Assembly: GCA_964641155.1 (NCBI GenBank)
Contig: CAZXJO010000001.1
Coordinates: forward strand, 186,001 to 250,000
Origin: DTCV01 sp964641155
GTDB taxonomy: Archaea; Thermoproteota; Thermoprotei_A; Sulfolobales; NBVN01
Length of the DNA stretch: 64,000 nucleotides
Direction: 5' to 3'
Numbering within the stretch: position 1 is the first letter of the stretch; every line of letters begins with the position of its first letter. Below are positions 43,551 to 52,191 of this stretch, piece by piece. The translations under genes were made by a program, and so were the position numbers. Below the pieces are notes generated by a model. The model was not told where the DNA came from. It searched no databases and saw only the letters and a list, made by a program, of their open reading frames with translations.

Positions 43551-43898
43551 CTAGGTGAGGAAGTCGGGACTCTCGGCCAGGTCAACTATAGGTATTGATA
43601 TGTAACTTGGTTTGAATCCCTTACTTACCTCTACTTTCTCTCCAGCCTCATCACTCTTAATTAATATGTAATTCCCGTCCAAGCTTCCGTGCTCATCCAC
43701 GTAGTAGTAGAGTAGTGGCACACCGTGTAAGTTGAAGTAATCCCTGAAGACGGCTAATAATCCGTAAACCGTCTTCTCACCTTCCTTAACCCTAATCACG
43801 TACGTTGGCTGGCCTACAGCCACCACTGAAGCGGCCATCCTAGCCAGGTCGTTCAGCGACTTGACACGTAGCTTGATCACCTTTCTAAGCTCACTCAA
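43551..43898 (-). CDS. Conserved small protein of unknown function
   Basis: A 115-residue protein. It opens with a basic helix (ELRKVIKLRVKSLNDLARMA), followed by alternating strands (YVIRVKEGEKTVYGLLAVF, VPLLYYYVDEHG, YILIKSDEAGEKVEV) and an acidic end. There are no cysteines or membrane spans. I do not recognise a family. The gene is divergent from porC, with the shared gap rich in A/T promoter-like sequence, and its frame is clean. Presence of strongly patterned beta-strands supports a real protein. Confidence 0.6.
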   Translation of the reverse strand: MSELRKVIKLRVKSLNDLARMAASVVAVGQPTYVIRVKEGEKTVYGLLAVFRDYFNLHGVPLLYYYVDEHGSLDGNYILIKSDEAGEKVEVSKGFKPSYISIPIVDLAESPDFLT

Positions 43899-43975
43899 CT
43901 AGACCACCCCGGACATAATAGTTAGGCCATTAATATTTAAAATATCTTCACATTAATTTAAACTTGGTGTAAATT

Positions 43976-44536
43976 TTGAGTAGATTTGAGATAAGGTGGC
44001 ACGGCAGAGGAGGGCAGGGTATTGTGACTGCTGCCGATTTAACCGCCACCGCCGCCATTAAGTTGGGTTTCTACGCACAGTCCATACCGACATTCGGCAC
44101 TGAGAGGAGAGGCGCACCAGTCATAGCATATAACAGGATCGACCGCCAACAGATCTTCGAAAGATCTCCGGTTGTCGAACCAGATGCTGTGGTCGTGGCT
44201 GACCCTCACCTACTTGCAAATCCAAAGCCCCTAGGTGCTGGCCTCAAAAGTGGTGGCTACTTAATAGTCAACACCGCTAAGTCAGCTAGTGAGATTAGGG
44301 AGATCTTTAAGAGGGGTGATGTCAAGGTAGCGGTAATTAACGCAACTAAGCTAGCTGTTGATGTATTAAGGGCACCAATAGTTAACACCGCCATGGTCGG
44401 TGCCCTAATAGCTGCTACCAAAATACTTACCTTAGAATCGGTTATAGATGCCGTTAAGGATAGGTTCCCACCGAGGTTGGTGGACCCCAACGTACAGCTT
44501 ATTAGGCAAGCCTACGAGTTTGTGAAGGTGGAGTGA
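43976..44536 (+). CDS. porC: 2-oxoacid (pyruvate):ferredoxin oxidoreductase, gamma subunit
   Basis: A 186-residue gamma subunit. IRWHGRGGQGIVTAADLTA is the family signature, followed by IPTFGTERRGAPVIAYNRI and AVVVADPHLL. First of four consecutive genes porC-porD-porA-porB that form pyruvate:ferredoxin oxidoreductase, which splits pyruvate to acetyl-CoA and CO2 with electrons going to ferredoxin. Start is TTG, with TATA-like elements at 43931-43945 and 43954-43962. One base separates its stop from porD. Confidence 0.95.
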   Translation: MSRFEIRWHGRGGQGIVTAADLTATAAIKLGFYAQSIPTFGTERRGAPVIAYNRIDRQQIFERSPVVEPDAVVVADPHLLANPKPLGAGLKSGGYLIVNTAKSASEIREIFKRGDVKVAVINATKLAVDVLRAPIVNTAMVGALIAATKILTLESVIDAVKDRFPPRLVDPNVQLIRQAYEFVKVE

Positions 44537-44537
44537 G

Positions 44538-44852
44538 ATGAGCCTACCAGGATGGAGGAAATTACCCATAGGAGCTGTAATCCTAACCCCCGGTAACAGC
44601 GTTGAATATAAGACTGGTGAATGGAGGACGATGAGGCCTGAAATTGACCAAGACAAATGCATTAGGTGTAGGACTTGCTGGATGTTCTGCCCTGAAGGCG
44701 CAATACTTGAGGTCGAAGAGCCTTATAAGAGTAAAGCGGGTAGGGAATACAAGCTGACCTACAAGGTTAATTACGATCACTGCAAAGGATGTGGTATATG
44801 TGCAAACGAATGCCCCGCTAAAGCAATAACCATGGTTGAGGAGGTGATTTAA
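44538..44852 (+). CDS. porD: 2-oxoacid (pyruvate):ferredoxin oxidoreductase, delta (ferredoxin-like) subunit
   Basis: A 104-residue subunit with two complete 4Fe-4S motifs, CIRCRTCWMFCPEG and CKGCGICANECPAK, which pass electrons from the thiamine diphosphate centre to external ferredoxin. Ends exactly at the porA start. The N-terminal part, LPIGAVILTPGNS, is usual for PorD. Confidence 0.96.
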   Translation: MSLPGWRKLPIGAVILTPGNSVEYKTGEWRTMRPEIDQDKCIRCRTCWMFCPEGAILEVEEPYKSKAGREYKLTYKVNYDHCKGCGICANECPAKAITMVEEVI

Positions 44853-46034
44853 GTGGGTAAAGTACTTCCCTTAGGAGGAAATTACGCGGTAGCTTATGCC
44901 GTCAAAGCATGCCACCCTGACGTCATAACTGCATACCCGATCTCACCGCAGACAACGATCGTCGAGAGGTTAAGTGAGTTCGTAGCCAACGGTGAGTTAG
45001 ACGCTGAGTTCCTTCACGTGGAGTCAGAGCATTCAGCGCTGAGCGTTGCTATCGGTGCGGCTGCAACTGGTGCTAGGACGTACTCCGCAACATGTTCCCA
45101 AGGCCTAGCATTAATGAACGAACTGCTCTACATCATGTCCAGTGTCAGGTTGCCTATGGTCCTAACCGTAGTTGCCAGGGCTTTATCAGCACCTATAAAC
45201 ATATGGAACGACCACAGCGACTTCATGTCAGTAATGGATGCCGGTTGGATCATGATGATGTCAGCATCCAACCAGGAAGCATACGACGAGACGATAATTG
45301 GGTACAGGATAGCCGAAGACCCCAGAGTTCTACTGCCGGTTATCACATCTATGGATGGCTACATACAGAGCCATGTGGTTGAGCCTGTCGAAATAGTAAG
45401 TGATGAGGAGGCATTATCCTTCGCACCTAAGAGGAAGTCATGGGTAACCTTAAACCCCGACAACCCTGTGACAATGGGCCCTGTTGGAGATCCAAACTGG
45501 TATATGGAGTTCAAACGTCAGTTATGGGAAGCTATGAAGGAGTCTAGGGCGGTGTTCGATGAGGCTGTGACTGAATTCGCTAAGAAGTTCGGCAGGAGCT
45601 ACTCAGCCATTGAGACCTACATGTTAGACGACGCCGAGGTAGCTATCGTCGGTATGGGTAGTTTCATGGGAACCATCAAAGCGTATGTGGATAAGGCTAG
45701 GAGAGATGGCCTCAAAGTAGGTGCGTTAAGAGTTAAACTGTTCAGGCCGTTCCCAAGCGAGGACGTAGCTAAAGCTCTAAGCAATGTCAAGTTGGTGGGC
45801 GTCATGGATAGGGCATTAGTTCCAGGGTCACCGACTGGCGGAGTGCTACACAGCGATGTAGCATGCGCGATTAAACAGGCTGGATTAGATGTGAGGACCT
45901 TAGGGTTCATAGCTGGATTGGGTGGTAGGTTGTTAACTATGGACAACGTAAAACAAATGGTTGATGTACTGCTTAAGTATAAGGATGTGAAGGAGGTTCC
46001 CAAAGAACCGGTCTTTATTGGGGTGAGAGAATGA
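44853..46034 (+). CDS. porA: 2-oxoacid (pyruvate):ferredoxin oxidoreductase, alpha subunit
   Basis: A 393-residue alpha subunit starting with GTG. The N-terminal pyrimidine-binding-type domain has the characteristic TAYPISPQTTIVE, EFLHVESEHSALSVAIGAA and SATCSQGLALMNELLY motifs. The C-terminal domain, with AIVGMGSFMGTIKAY and GALRVKLFRPFP, is the transketolase C-like module. YPISPQT is typical of the pyruvate/2-oxoacid oxidoreductase family; the exact 2-oxoacid preference is inferred from overall resemblance to pyruvate enzymes. It overlaps porB by four bases (ATGA). Confidence 0.95.
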   Translation: MGKVLPLGGNYAVAYAVKACHPDVITAYPISPQTTIVERLSEFVANGELDAEFLHVESEHSALSVAIGAAATGARTYSATCSQGLALMNELLYIMSSVRLPMVLTVVARALSAPINIWNDHSDFMSVMDAGWIMMMSASNQEAYDETIIGYRIAEDPRVLLPVITSMDGYIQSHVVEPVEIVSDEEALSFAPKRKSWVTLNPDNPVTMGPVGDPNWYMEFKRQLWEAMKESRAVFDEAVTEFAKKFGRSYSAIETYMLDDAEVAIVGMGSFMGTIKAYVDKARRDGLKVGALRVKLFRPFPSEDVAKALSNVKLVGVMDRALVPGSPTGGVLHSDVACAIKQAGLDVRTLGFIAGLGGRLLTMDNVKQMVDVLLKYKDVKEVPKEPVFIGVRE

Positions 46035-46981
46035 GCAGGCCCTTAACTGTTTGGGATCTACCTAAGGAAGAGTATTTAGCGCCAGGACATAGGATGTGTC
46101 AGGGATGTGCGGCAGCAGTAACCTTCAGGCACGTTCTTAAGGCGACCGGTAAGGACGTCATAGTAGTAATGCCTACATGCTGCGGTGAAATCACGTCATC
46201 AGTATACCCACACACTGCATGGAGGGTTCCTTGGATCCACGTAGCATTTGAGAACGCTGCCGCTGTCGCTTCAGGTATCTCCGCCGCTATTGAAGCGTTA
46301 AAGAGGAAGGGAGAGATTCCTAAGGAGAGAGACATAAAGACTGTCGCTATAGGCGGTGACGGCGGTACATTCGACATAGGCTTCCAAGCACTTTCAGGCA
46401 CCCTAGAAAGGGGTGATGACGTCCTCTACATATGCTACGATAACGAGGCATACATGAACACAGGTATTCAGAGAAGTGGCGCCACACCCATGGGTGCGTG
46501 GACCACGACAACACCTGTGGGTAAGGTATGGCGTGGCGAGTGGAGGCCTAAGAAGAGGAAGGACTTAATAGCCATCGCAATAGCTCATAACGTGCCTTAC
46601 GCAGCGACCGCCAACCCAGCGTTCCCAGTGGACCTGTACACTAAGGTTAAGAAGGCGCTCTCCATTAAAGGTCCTAAGCTAATACATGTTCTGAGTAGCT
46701 GCGTGCCTGGATGGAGGATCGAACCAGAGAAATCCATAGAGGTAGCGAGGATGGCAGTGCTAACCGGCATGTGGATCAACTACGAATACGAGAACGGTAC
46801 TTACAAGGTGACGACACCGGTTCCTAAGAGGAAGCCTGTCAAGGAGTACTTAAGACTTCAGGGAAGGTTCAGGCACCTGACCGATGAGGACATCAAGAAG
46901 ATACAGGAACTAGTTGACGCCGAAGTTGGGAGAATCAACAAATTAGTGGGTAAACAGGTAATAGGCCCCGTTGAGGGCTAA
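46031..46981 (+). CDS. porB: 2-oxoacid (pyruvate):ferredoxin oxidoreductase, beta subunit
   Basis: A 316-residue beta subunit. It carries the thiamine diphosphate-binding motif GGDGGTFDIGFQALSG with ICYDNEAYMNTGIQRSG, and cysteines for the proximal 4Fe-4S cluster (GHRMCQGCAAAV and the later SSCVPGW). These are the usual elements of pyruvate rather than 2-oxoglutarate enzymes. Last gene of porCDAB. The nitrilase-like gene converges on it from the opposite strand, nine bases after its stop. Confidence 0.96.
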   Translation: MSRPLTVWDLPKEEYLAPGHRMCQGCAAAVTFRHVLKATGKDVIVVMPTCCGEITSSVYPHTAWRVPWIHVAFENAAAVASGISAAIEALKRKGEIPKERDIKTVAIGGDGGTFDIGFQALSGTLERGDDVLYICYDNEAYMNTGIQRSGATPMGAWTTTTPVGKVWRGEWRPKKRKDLIAIAIAHNVPYAATANPAFPVDLYTKVKKALSIKGPKLIHVLSSCVPGWRIEPEKSIEVARMAVLTGMWINYEYENGTYKVTTPVPKRKPVKEYLRLQGRFRHLTDEDIKKIQELVDAEVGRINKLVGKQVIGPVEG

Positions 46982-46990
46982 ATACACATA

Positions 46991-47779
46991 TTAAGACAAC
47001 AACTTAACAATGTTTTTTAAATACCTAACCATGTTCTTATCCGGTGCTACTTTCCTCTTAGCGACCTCCACAACGAAGACGCTGGGCTCGAAGTTGTTGT
47101 ACATGTCCACGACGTCACCACTACTGCTCACCAATAACGTCGGGGCTAGGCTAACCCCGTCCCCAGTATAGCTGCCCAAGTTAATTATAGGTATTGAGTT
47201 CTCGACCGCCCTAACTATTAAAACTGACTTGAGGATGTCCTCCCTAACCGGGGTAAGTCTGGGCAATTGAACAGATAAGATGACGTCAGCACCCAAATAA
47301 TTACATAGCCTTGGAACCTCAGGCACGTTGATGTCCGAGCCTATCAGGGGGCATAACTTAATACCGCACACGTCTAAGACTTCGACATCTCTACCAGGGC
47401 TCACGGTTAAGTTTAGGTCATTCTCGCTCAACACCTTCTTAACGCGGTGAGTCAACCCTTGAGGTGTTATGAGGACTGAGGCGAGGTACTTCCTACTACC
47501 GGCTCTGTGGACTACTGGGGTGACCAATAAATATGTCAACACTTTATTGCTTAAGCCTGAGAGCTTATCGATTAAGTCCGATATAGATGCCATGTAAGCG
47601 GAGTACTTCTTAGACCCCTTCAACACATCTATGAGCTGGTGTAGGGGTGCTGGCATTACGACTAGTTGAGCGCCCTTACCCTTAGAATCAATCACGAATT
47701 CCTCAACACCCCTTATGAAGTCCTTAACACCTATATCTACATTCAGGTGCAGGACCGCTATCGTTAATTCGCCGCTCAA
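46991..47779 (-). CDS. Nitrilase-fold protein lacking catalytic residues
   Basis: A 262-residue protein with the overall order of the carbon-nitrogen hydrolase superfamily. The expected catalytic Glu region (LVVFPE in active enzymes) reads LVVMPAP, with Ala at residue 44. The Lys region reads RVKKVLSEND, with Lys kept. The Cys region (ICYDxxFPE) reads LIGSDINVPE, with Gly147 in place of Cys. Two of three catalytic residues are therefore absent, so it is a likely pseudoenzyme. A single base separates its start from the reverse gyrase stop on the same strand, so the two genes appear cotranscribed. Function unknown. Confidence 0.72.
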   Translation of the reverse strand: MSGELTIAVLHLNVDIGVKDFIRGVEEFVIDSKGKGAQLVVMPAPLHQLIDVLKGSKKYSAYMASISDLIDKLSGLSNKVLTYLLVTPVVHRAGSRKYLASVLITPQGLTHRVKKVLSENDLNLTVSPGRDVEVLDVCGIKLCPLIGSDINVPEVPRLCNYLGADVILSVQLPRLTPVREDILKSVLIVRAVENSIPIINLGSYTGDGVSLAPTLLVSSSGDVVDMYNNFEPSVFVVEVAKRKVAPDKNMVRYLKNIVKLLS

Positions 47780-47780
47780 G

Positions 47781-50700
47781 CTAGCACCTTAATAAACCGT
47801 GATTGAGCAATTCACTATATAATTCGTTGAGAACGTCTGTGTACTCAGCCCCACCGCTCTCAACCATATCCATCTTCTTCTCAAGCTCTTTCGTCCTCTC
47901 CTCAGACACCAGAGGGCCAAACCGTTTAGTGAGGTAGTAATACACCCCACTACCTAGTTGCGTAGGTATTAAGTACCCCCTCTTCTTACTTTCTATTACG
48001 TAATTACGCTTAAATAAGGTTTCAAGGATCTTAGCGTAGGTACTTGGCCTGCCGATCCCCTCTCTCCTCATCATGCTTATCAAACTCGCCTGAGTTAACA
48101 GCTGAGTAGCCCCCCTCACAACTACCTTAAAGTTATCTCTTGGAACCTCATAATGCCCTTCAAGCACCAAACCACTGGGTTTGAAGTACCTGTAAAACCT
48201 CGTGAACCCGTCGAAGATCACGTCCACGAAGCCTTCGAACACCACGGATGTATCACCCACTTTCAAGCACCTACCATCGTTAAGGATCAGCGAGACCTCT
48301 ACTTCAGCCCTCTGCTTCCTAACCACTGCGTGGTTAGACTGACTAGCCATGAACCTATTGAACACCAAGTTGTATATGTCTAGATGATTCTTACTTAACC
48401 TCACAGGGGATTCTAAGATACCCCCACTCACTAACTTAAGTATTGTCTCGGCGTCTGCAGGCCTTGTGGGCCTTATACATTCGTGGGCCCCTTCACTACT
48501 CCAAACCCTCGGCGTAAAGTAATTAGCTACTTCCCCGCCCAATGTAGCACTCATATACTCCCTAGCAATCGCTATCCCGACCTCAGATACCCTAGTACTG
48601 TCGGTCCTATGGTAGGTTATGAAACCCGTCTCGAAGAGATCTTGTAAGAACTTCATTGCCTGAGGTGCAGGTATTCGTAGCATTGAAACTATGTCCGATA
48701 ACAAAGTATCGGTTGTGTAGGGAGGTGGTGGGCTAACCTCTTCAATGCTTACCTGGTTTTTAAGGACTTTAACTAACACCTTGCTGATCTCATCATCGCT
48801 CACATCCTTCAAGTCGTCGGTTAGTGGTATGTCTAAACGTGTGCCGAACAGATTTAAAACCAGGAACTTCCTCTTACTGTTAACGTAGTCCTCATAACGT
48901 TTGACTATCCATCCAAGCACAGGTGTCTGCACCCTACCAGCACTTAAATTCCTATTAAACCCCTCAACACATCTGGGGTCTGACGCCAACCTTAGATTAT
49001 CATTGCAGTACTTCTTCCAAAAATCGGTTTGGAGTAGGTAGGAGAGTGAGAATCCTAACCATCTATCCTCGATCCTGCGGACTACCTGAGCCTTAACCAG
49101 GTTTAAGTCAATGTTCCTCGGATTGCTCAGGGCTTGGAGTATTGCCTTCCTAGTGACTTCGTGGAATTCAACCCTTCTTACGCTCTCAGCGTAAGGTCTT
49201 AGGAGGACGTACACGTCATATCCTATCTTCTCGCCCTCAGTGTCAGGGTCAGTACCGATGAGGACTTCATCAACCTCATATGCCGCGTCCCTCATAGAGT
49301 TTATCACTGATGCTGCATCCCTGATACTCTGGGAACCACATACGGGACATCTGCTGGCCTCCTCAGTGAATTGGTAGCCACACTTAAGGCATCTCTTTAT
49401 AGAAGCATACACGGGCACGAATTTAAATCCACCATTCAAGCTGCTGTGGATTACACCATAAACATTTTCCTGACCAACCAAGTTGTTTATCAGGTCGAAT
49501 ACGTGACCACCACTGGCAGTTATCAACAGGGTGTACTTACCTAAGCTAACCTCGTAGACCCTCAACCCACTGTAGTCCCGGAGGCTAGGCTTACCGAAAA
49601 ACCTCGCTATTGTCCTAGCCTTATTAGGTGATTCCACTATGAGCAAAACAGTCCTAGGCTGTGAGATCTCCTCAGCTGGCCTGCTGATCTCTGACAGACT
49701 TACAGCACCTTCCCTTAAAGACCTTATTAGTTTCCTGTCGAAGTCCACCTCACTTATTAACTTATCTAAATCCACCTTCGTGATGTCCCTGAACTCGAAC
49801 TCGTCGACCAGCCACCTGGCCTTCGATTCCAACCCCCTAAGAAGCCTTAAATCATCAACTACAACTACTGAAAGTCCCCTACTAATACCACCTGGAAAAA
49901 GCCTTGAGGACCTCCCACTAGCCTGTATGTATGTGGCAACGTCTGGGATTAATACATATAGGTTGCCTCCCTCCTCAACGATCGACACCTCATCACATCT
50001 CTTAAGCTCCTCAATCAATTCAGCGTTGGATAGGTATTTCTGAAGCCTCTCATACGCTCTGAGTAAATCTTCCTCTAATGCTGTCTCAGCATCCCTAACA
50101 CCGTCTAAGACTTCCTTAGCCCTAATCAGGGCCCCCGGATAGGCGCGGATGAACTTCCTCCTCAGCGATAGTGTGAGCCTATCAAGTTCGCTCTTCTCAC
50201 TGGCATCTTTAACAACCGTGCGTATAATTGTGAGAAGCCTTAGCACGTCCTTGGGACTCAATCCAGTAGTCCTCAGAGGAACTTTATGTCGCGGGACGCC
50301 GACGAACACCACATACCTCACTATCTCAGGCAGGTCAATACCCCTAACCAGTACTCCGTAATATGTCGCGACCCCTACCAGAACCGATACCTCCCCCCTA
50401 ATGAATTCGTTCACGAGCTTGACGTTCTTGCTGTGTAGTGCCTCGGACCGAACACCGTTCCTGCTGATGACCTCAGCTAGGTACTCAGCATACTCAACGC
50501 CCTTGTCCACAGGCACGTATATTAAACCACCCCCTCCAAAACGTTTAACGATCCCTACAACACATTCTTCGAGGTTGCTACCCTCCGGCGGGATGAGGAA
50601 GGTGTCGTAGACATTCCTTAAAAACTCGGGCCTAGCACCTACATCGAAACCCATCAATTCCCTGAATAGCTTCACTCGGATACCTCTCGGGTTACCCGTA

Positions 50701-51572
50701 GCGCTCGATATCACCACCACGCTGTTGTTATTCAACCTCTTACTCAGAATCTCTTCTCTTATCTTGGAGATGTCCTCAGACTCCGCAGCCCTTAACCCTT
50801 TCCGGAGCTTCAGAACCTTCAACGCAAGCTCAATATCGGAGTCATCATACCCGGCTAACCTTATAATGATGTCAACTACCTTAGAGCCCCTTAGGACCGC
50901 GTCGACATCATCAACGAATATGAACTTAAACTTATGCCTTAGAACCTTCGCGCTGTTCTTCATCAAGTACCTAGAGGTCGTCACTAGGATGTCGAACTTC
51001 TCTCCGTCCTCTAACATCTCCTCCCTCAGGACGCGTTCCCTTCTACCGATCTTTGAATGAATTACTAGGTACTTAATGTTGAACTCTTTAGCCCTCCTTA
51101 CGTACTCTTCGAGCTTTCTCTCTATTAGCATGGCCAGCATCGTAGTGGGGACCATGATGTAAGACTTCAAACCCTTGGAGGCATAATACATGGCCATTAC
51201 GAGGCCGAAAGTAGTCTTACCCACCCCGGTAGGAGCTATCATGGCGAAGGATGCGTTCCTAACAAGCCTTCGGAACCACATCCTCTGAACGCTCCAGGGC
51301 TTACTCCCGACACATCTCTCGAAGAACTCCGCCATCCTCCTAACCTCCTCCTCAGCGGTGTAAAGCTTTCTGAACTCTTTGATGGTCCCTAATCTCTCCA
51401 TAAGCTCGATTACCGTTCTAAGGTCGGCACTTCCTTCAACCTCAGGCAGACATCTTGAACACGGCAACGATTTAGCTAGCCTACTATCGCTTATGACTCC
51501 ACCGCAGTTAGGACATCCACCAACATACACCCCTATATCAGCAAGCCTCGCTTCGTTATCCGTTACAACCAC
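47781..51572 (-). CDS. rgy: Reverse gyrase
   Basis: A 1263-residue fusion of a SF2 helicase-like half and a type IA topoisomerase half that introduces positive supercoils; hallmark of hyperthermophiles. An N-terminal zinc finger (CPNCGG and CSRCLPE) precedes Walker A APTGVGKTT and the DDVD box in FVDDVDAVL. The topoisomerase half begins with LLIVESPNKARTIA, carries a second zinc finger (CLKCGYQF and CPVCGS), IGTDPDTEGEKIGYDVY, and the active-site Tyr in ITYHRTDSTRVS. No intein is present. Start is GTG. The nitrilase-like gene follows directly. Confidence 0.98.
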   Translation of the reverse strand: MVVTDNEARLADIGVYVGGCPNCGGVISDSRLAKSLPCSRCLPEVEGSADLRTVIELMERLGTIKEFRKLYTAEEEVRRMAEFFERCVGSKPWSVQRMWFRRLVRNASFAMIAPTGVGKTTFGLVMAMYYASKGLKSYIMVPTTMLAMLIERKLEEYVRRAKEFNIKYLVIHSKIGRRERVLREEMLEDGEKFDILVTTSRYLMKNSAKVLRHKFKFIFVDDVDAVLRGSKVVDIIIRLAGYDDSDIELALKVLKLRKGLRAAESEDISKIREEILSKRLNNNSVVVISSATGNPRGIRVKLFRELMGFDVGARPEFLRNVYDTFLIPPEGSNLEECVVGIVKRFGGGGLIYVPVDKGVEYAEYLAEVISRNGVRSEALHSKNVKLVNEFIRGEVSVLVGVATYYGVLVRGIDLPEIVRYVVFVGVPRHKVPLRTTGLSPKDVLRLLTIIRTVVKDASEKSELDRLTLSLRRKFIRAYPGALIRAKEVLDGVRDAETALEEDLLRAYERLQKYLSNAELIEELKRCDEVSIVEEGGNLYVLIPDVATYIQASGRSSRLFPGGISRGLSVVVVDDLRLLRGLESKARWLVDEFEFRDITKVDLDKLISEVDFDRKLIRSLREGAVSLSEISRPAEEISQPRTVLLIVESPNKARTIARFFGKPSLRDYSGLRVYEVSLGKYTLLITASGGHVFDLINNLVGQENVYGVIHSSLNGGFKFVPVYASIKRCLKCGYQFTEEASRCPVCGSQSIRDAASVINSMRDAAYEVDEVLIGTDPDTEGEKIGYDVYVLLRPYAESVRRVEFHEVTRKAILQALSNPRNIDLNLVKAQVVRRIEDRWLGFSLSYLLQTDFWKKYCNDNLRLASDPRCVEGFNRNLSAGRVQTPVLGWIVKRYEDYVNSKRKFLVLNLFGTRLDIPLTDDLKDVSDDEISKVLVKVLKNQVSIEEVSPPPPYTTDTLLSDIVSMLRIPAPQAMKFLQDLFETGFITYHRTDSTRVSEVGIAIAREYMSATLGGEVANYFTPRVWSSEGAHECIRPTRPADAETILKLVSGGILESPVRLSKNHLDIYNLVFNRFMASQSNHAVVRKQRAEVEVSLILNDGRCLKVGDTSVVFEGFVDVIFDGFTRFYRYFKPSGLVLEGHYEVPRDNFKVVVRGATQLLTQASLISMMRREGIGRPSTYAKILETLFKRNYVIESKKRGYLIPTQLGSGVYYYLTKRFGPLVSEERTKELEKKMDMVESGGAEYTDVLNELYSELLNHGLLRC

Positions 51573-52097
51573 CTCAGCCTAACTTAAGTTTCCCTGTTCC
51601 CATACTTCTAATATAATTTAATGAATTAATTAATAAGATTAGCAAGTGAAGGATGTTTGAAGGAGTGCCGGTACCAGCGGTTAAGCCCTACACGTCCGTA
51701 GACGCCCTAACTATCCGACGCTCCGGCCGCTTAATGGACTAAGATCAGTCGAGAAGGTTATGGATCCTATGGAGCCCCTGCATTCACTTACGTTACCCCT
51801 TAAACCATTGCCGAGCAATGCTATGGGTAAAGGATTCAACACGGCATGTATTACGAATACCAAACCACCCAAGTACCTGTAGTGACATTAATGGAGGATA
51901 GCATTAAATACGTGCTGGCAACGTGGACGTGTGCAGAGTCAGAAACCGATTGCTGGGGAACTCCATCAACGTAATTCAGTGAAGAGAAGAGTCCTCACTG
52001 TTCAGGAGACCGTCGTCTCAACATCTACTTAACTAACTGGTAGGCGGATATTAAACCTAACCACTTTAAAACTCAGTGGAGACAGATCATATGGAAA
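51573..52097. other. Gap between reverse gyrase and the guide RNA / AOR gene; no gene recognised
   Basis: About 520 bases between divergent genes. Only tiny frames occur (the longest that looks translatable is 27 codons at 51888). A GC-richer block at 51671-51730 and A/T-rich flanks are visible, but no repeat, tRNA or hairpin was identified. Promoter of reverse gyrase must lie in the first 50 bases (TATTAGAAG-like and TAATATAATTTAATGAATT, 51606-51630). Confidence 0.3.
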
Positions 52098-52145
52098 ATG
52101 ATGAGTCTGAAGAGGATGACGGGTGATTTAACCTGTCTCAGCTGA
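52098..52145 (+). ncRNA. Candidate box C/D guide RNA directed at 23S rRNA
   Basis: Box C is perfect: ATGATGA (52098-52104). Box D CTGA lies at 52142-52145, at the proper distance (37 bases). Internal boxes are weaker: D' ATGA and C' TGATTT, separated by four bases as in the guide at 17.2 kb. The 12 bases before box D (AACCTGTCTCAG) are complementary over 11 bases to UGAGACAGGUU, which I recall as conserved near the peptidyl-transferase-centre helix 93 of 23S rRNA. It ends six bases before the TATA box of the next gene. Confidence 0.5.
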
Positions 52146-52150
52146 GATAC

Positions 52151-52160
52151 ACTTTTATAC
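52151..52160 (+). promoter_or_regulatory. TATA box of the aldehyde oxidoreductase gene
   Basis: ACTTTTATAC; predicted transcript start near 52181 and a GGTGGG ribosome-binding site just before the TTG start at 52192. Confidence 0.5.
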
Positions 52161-52191
52161 ACTTTGAGCATTCTTACTTGGTGGGTCATCT

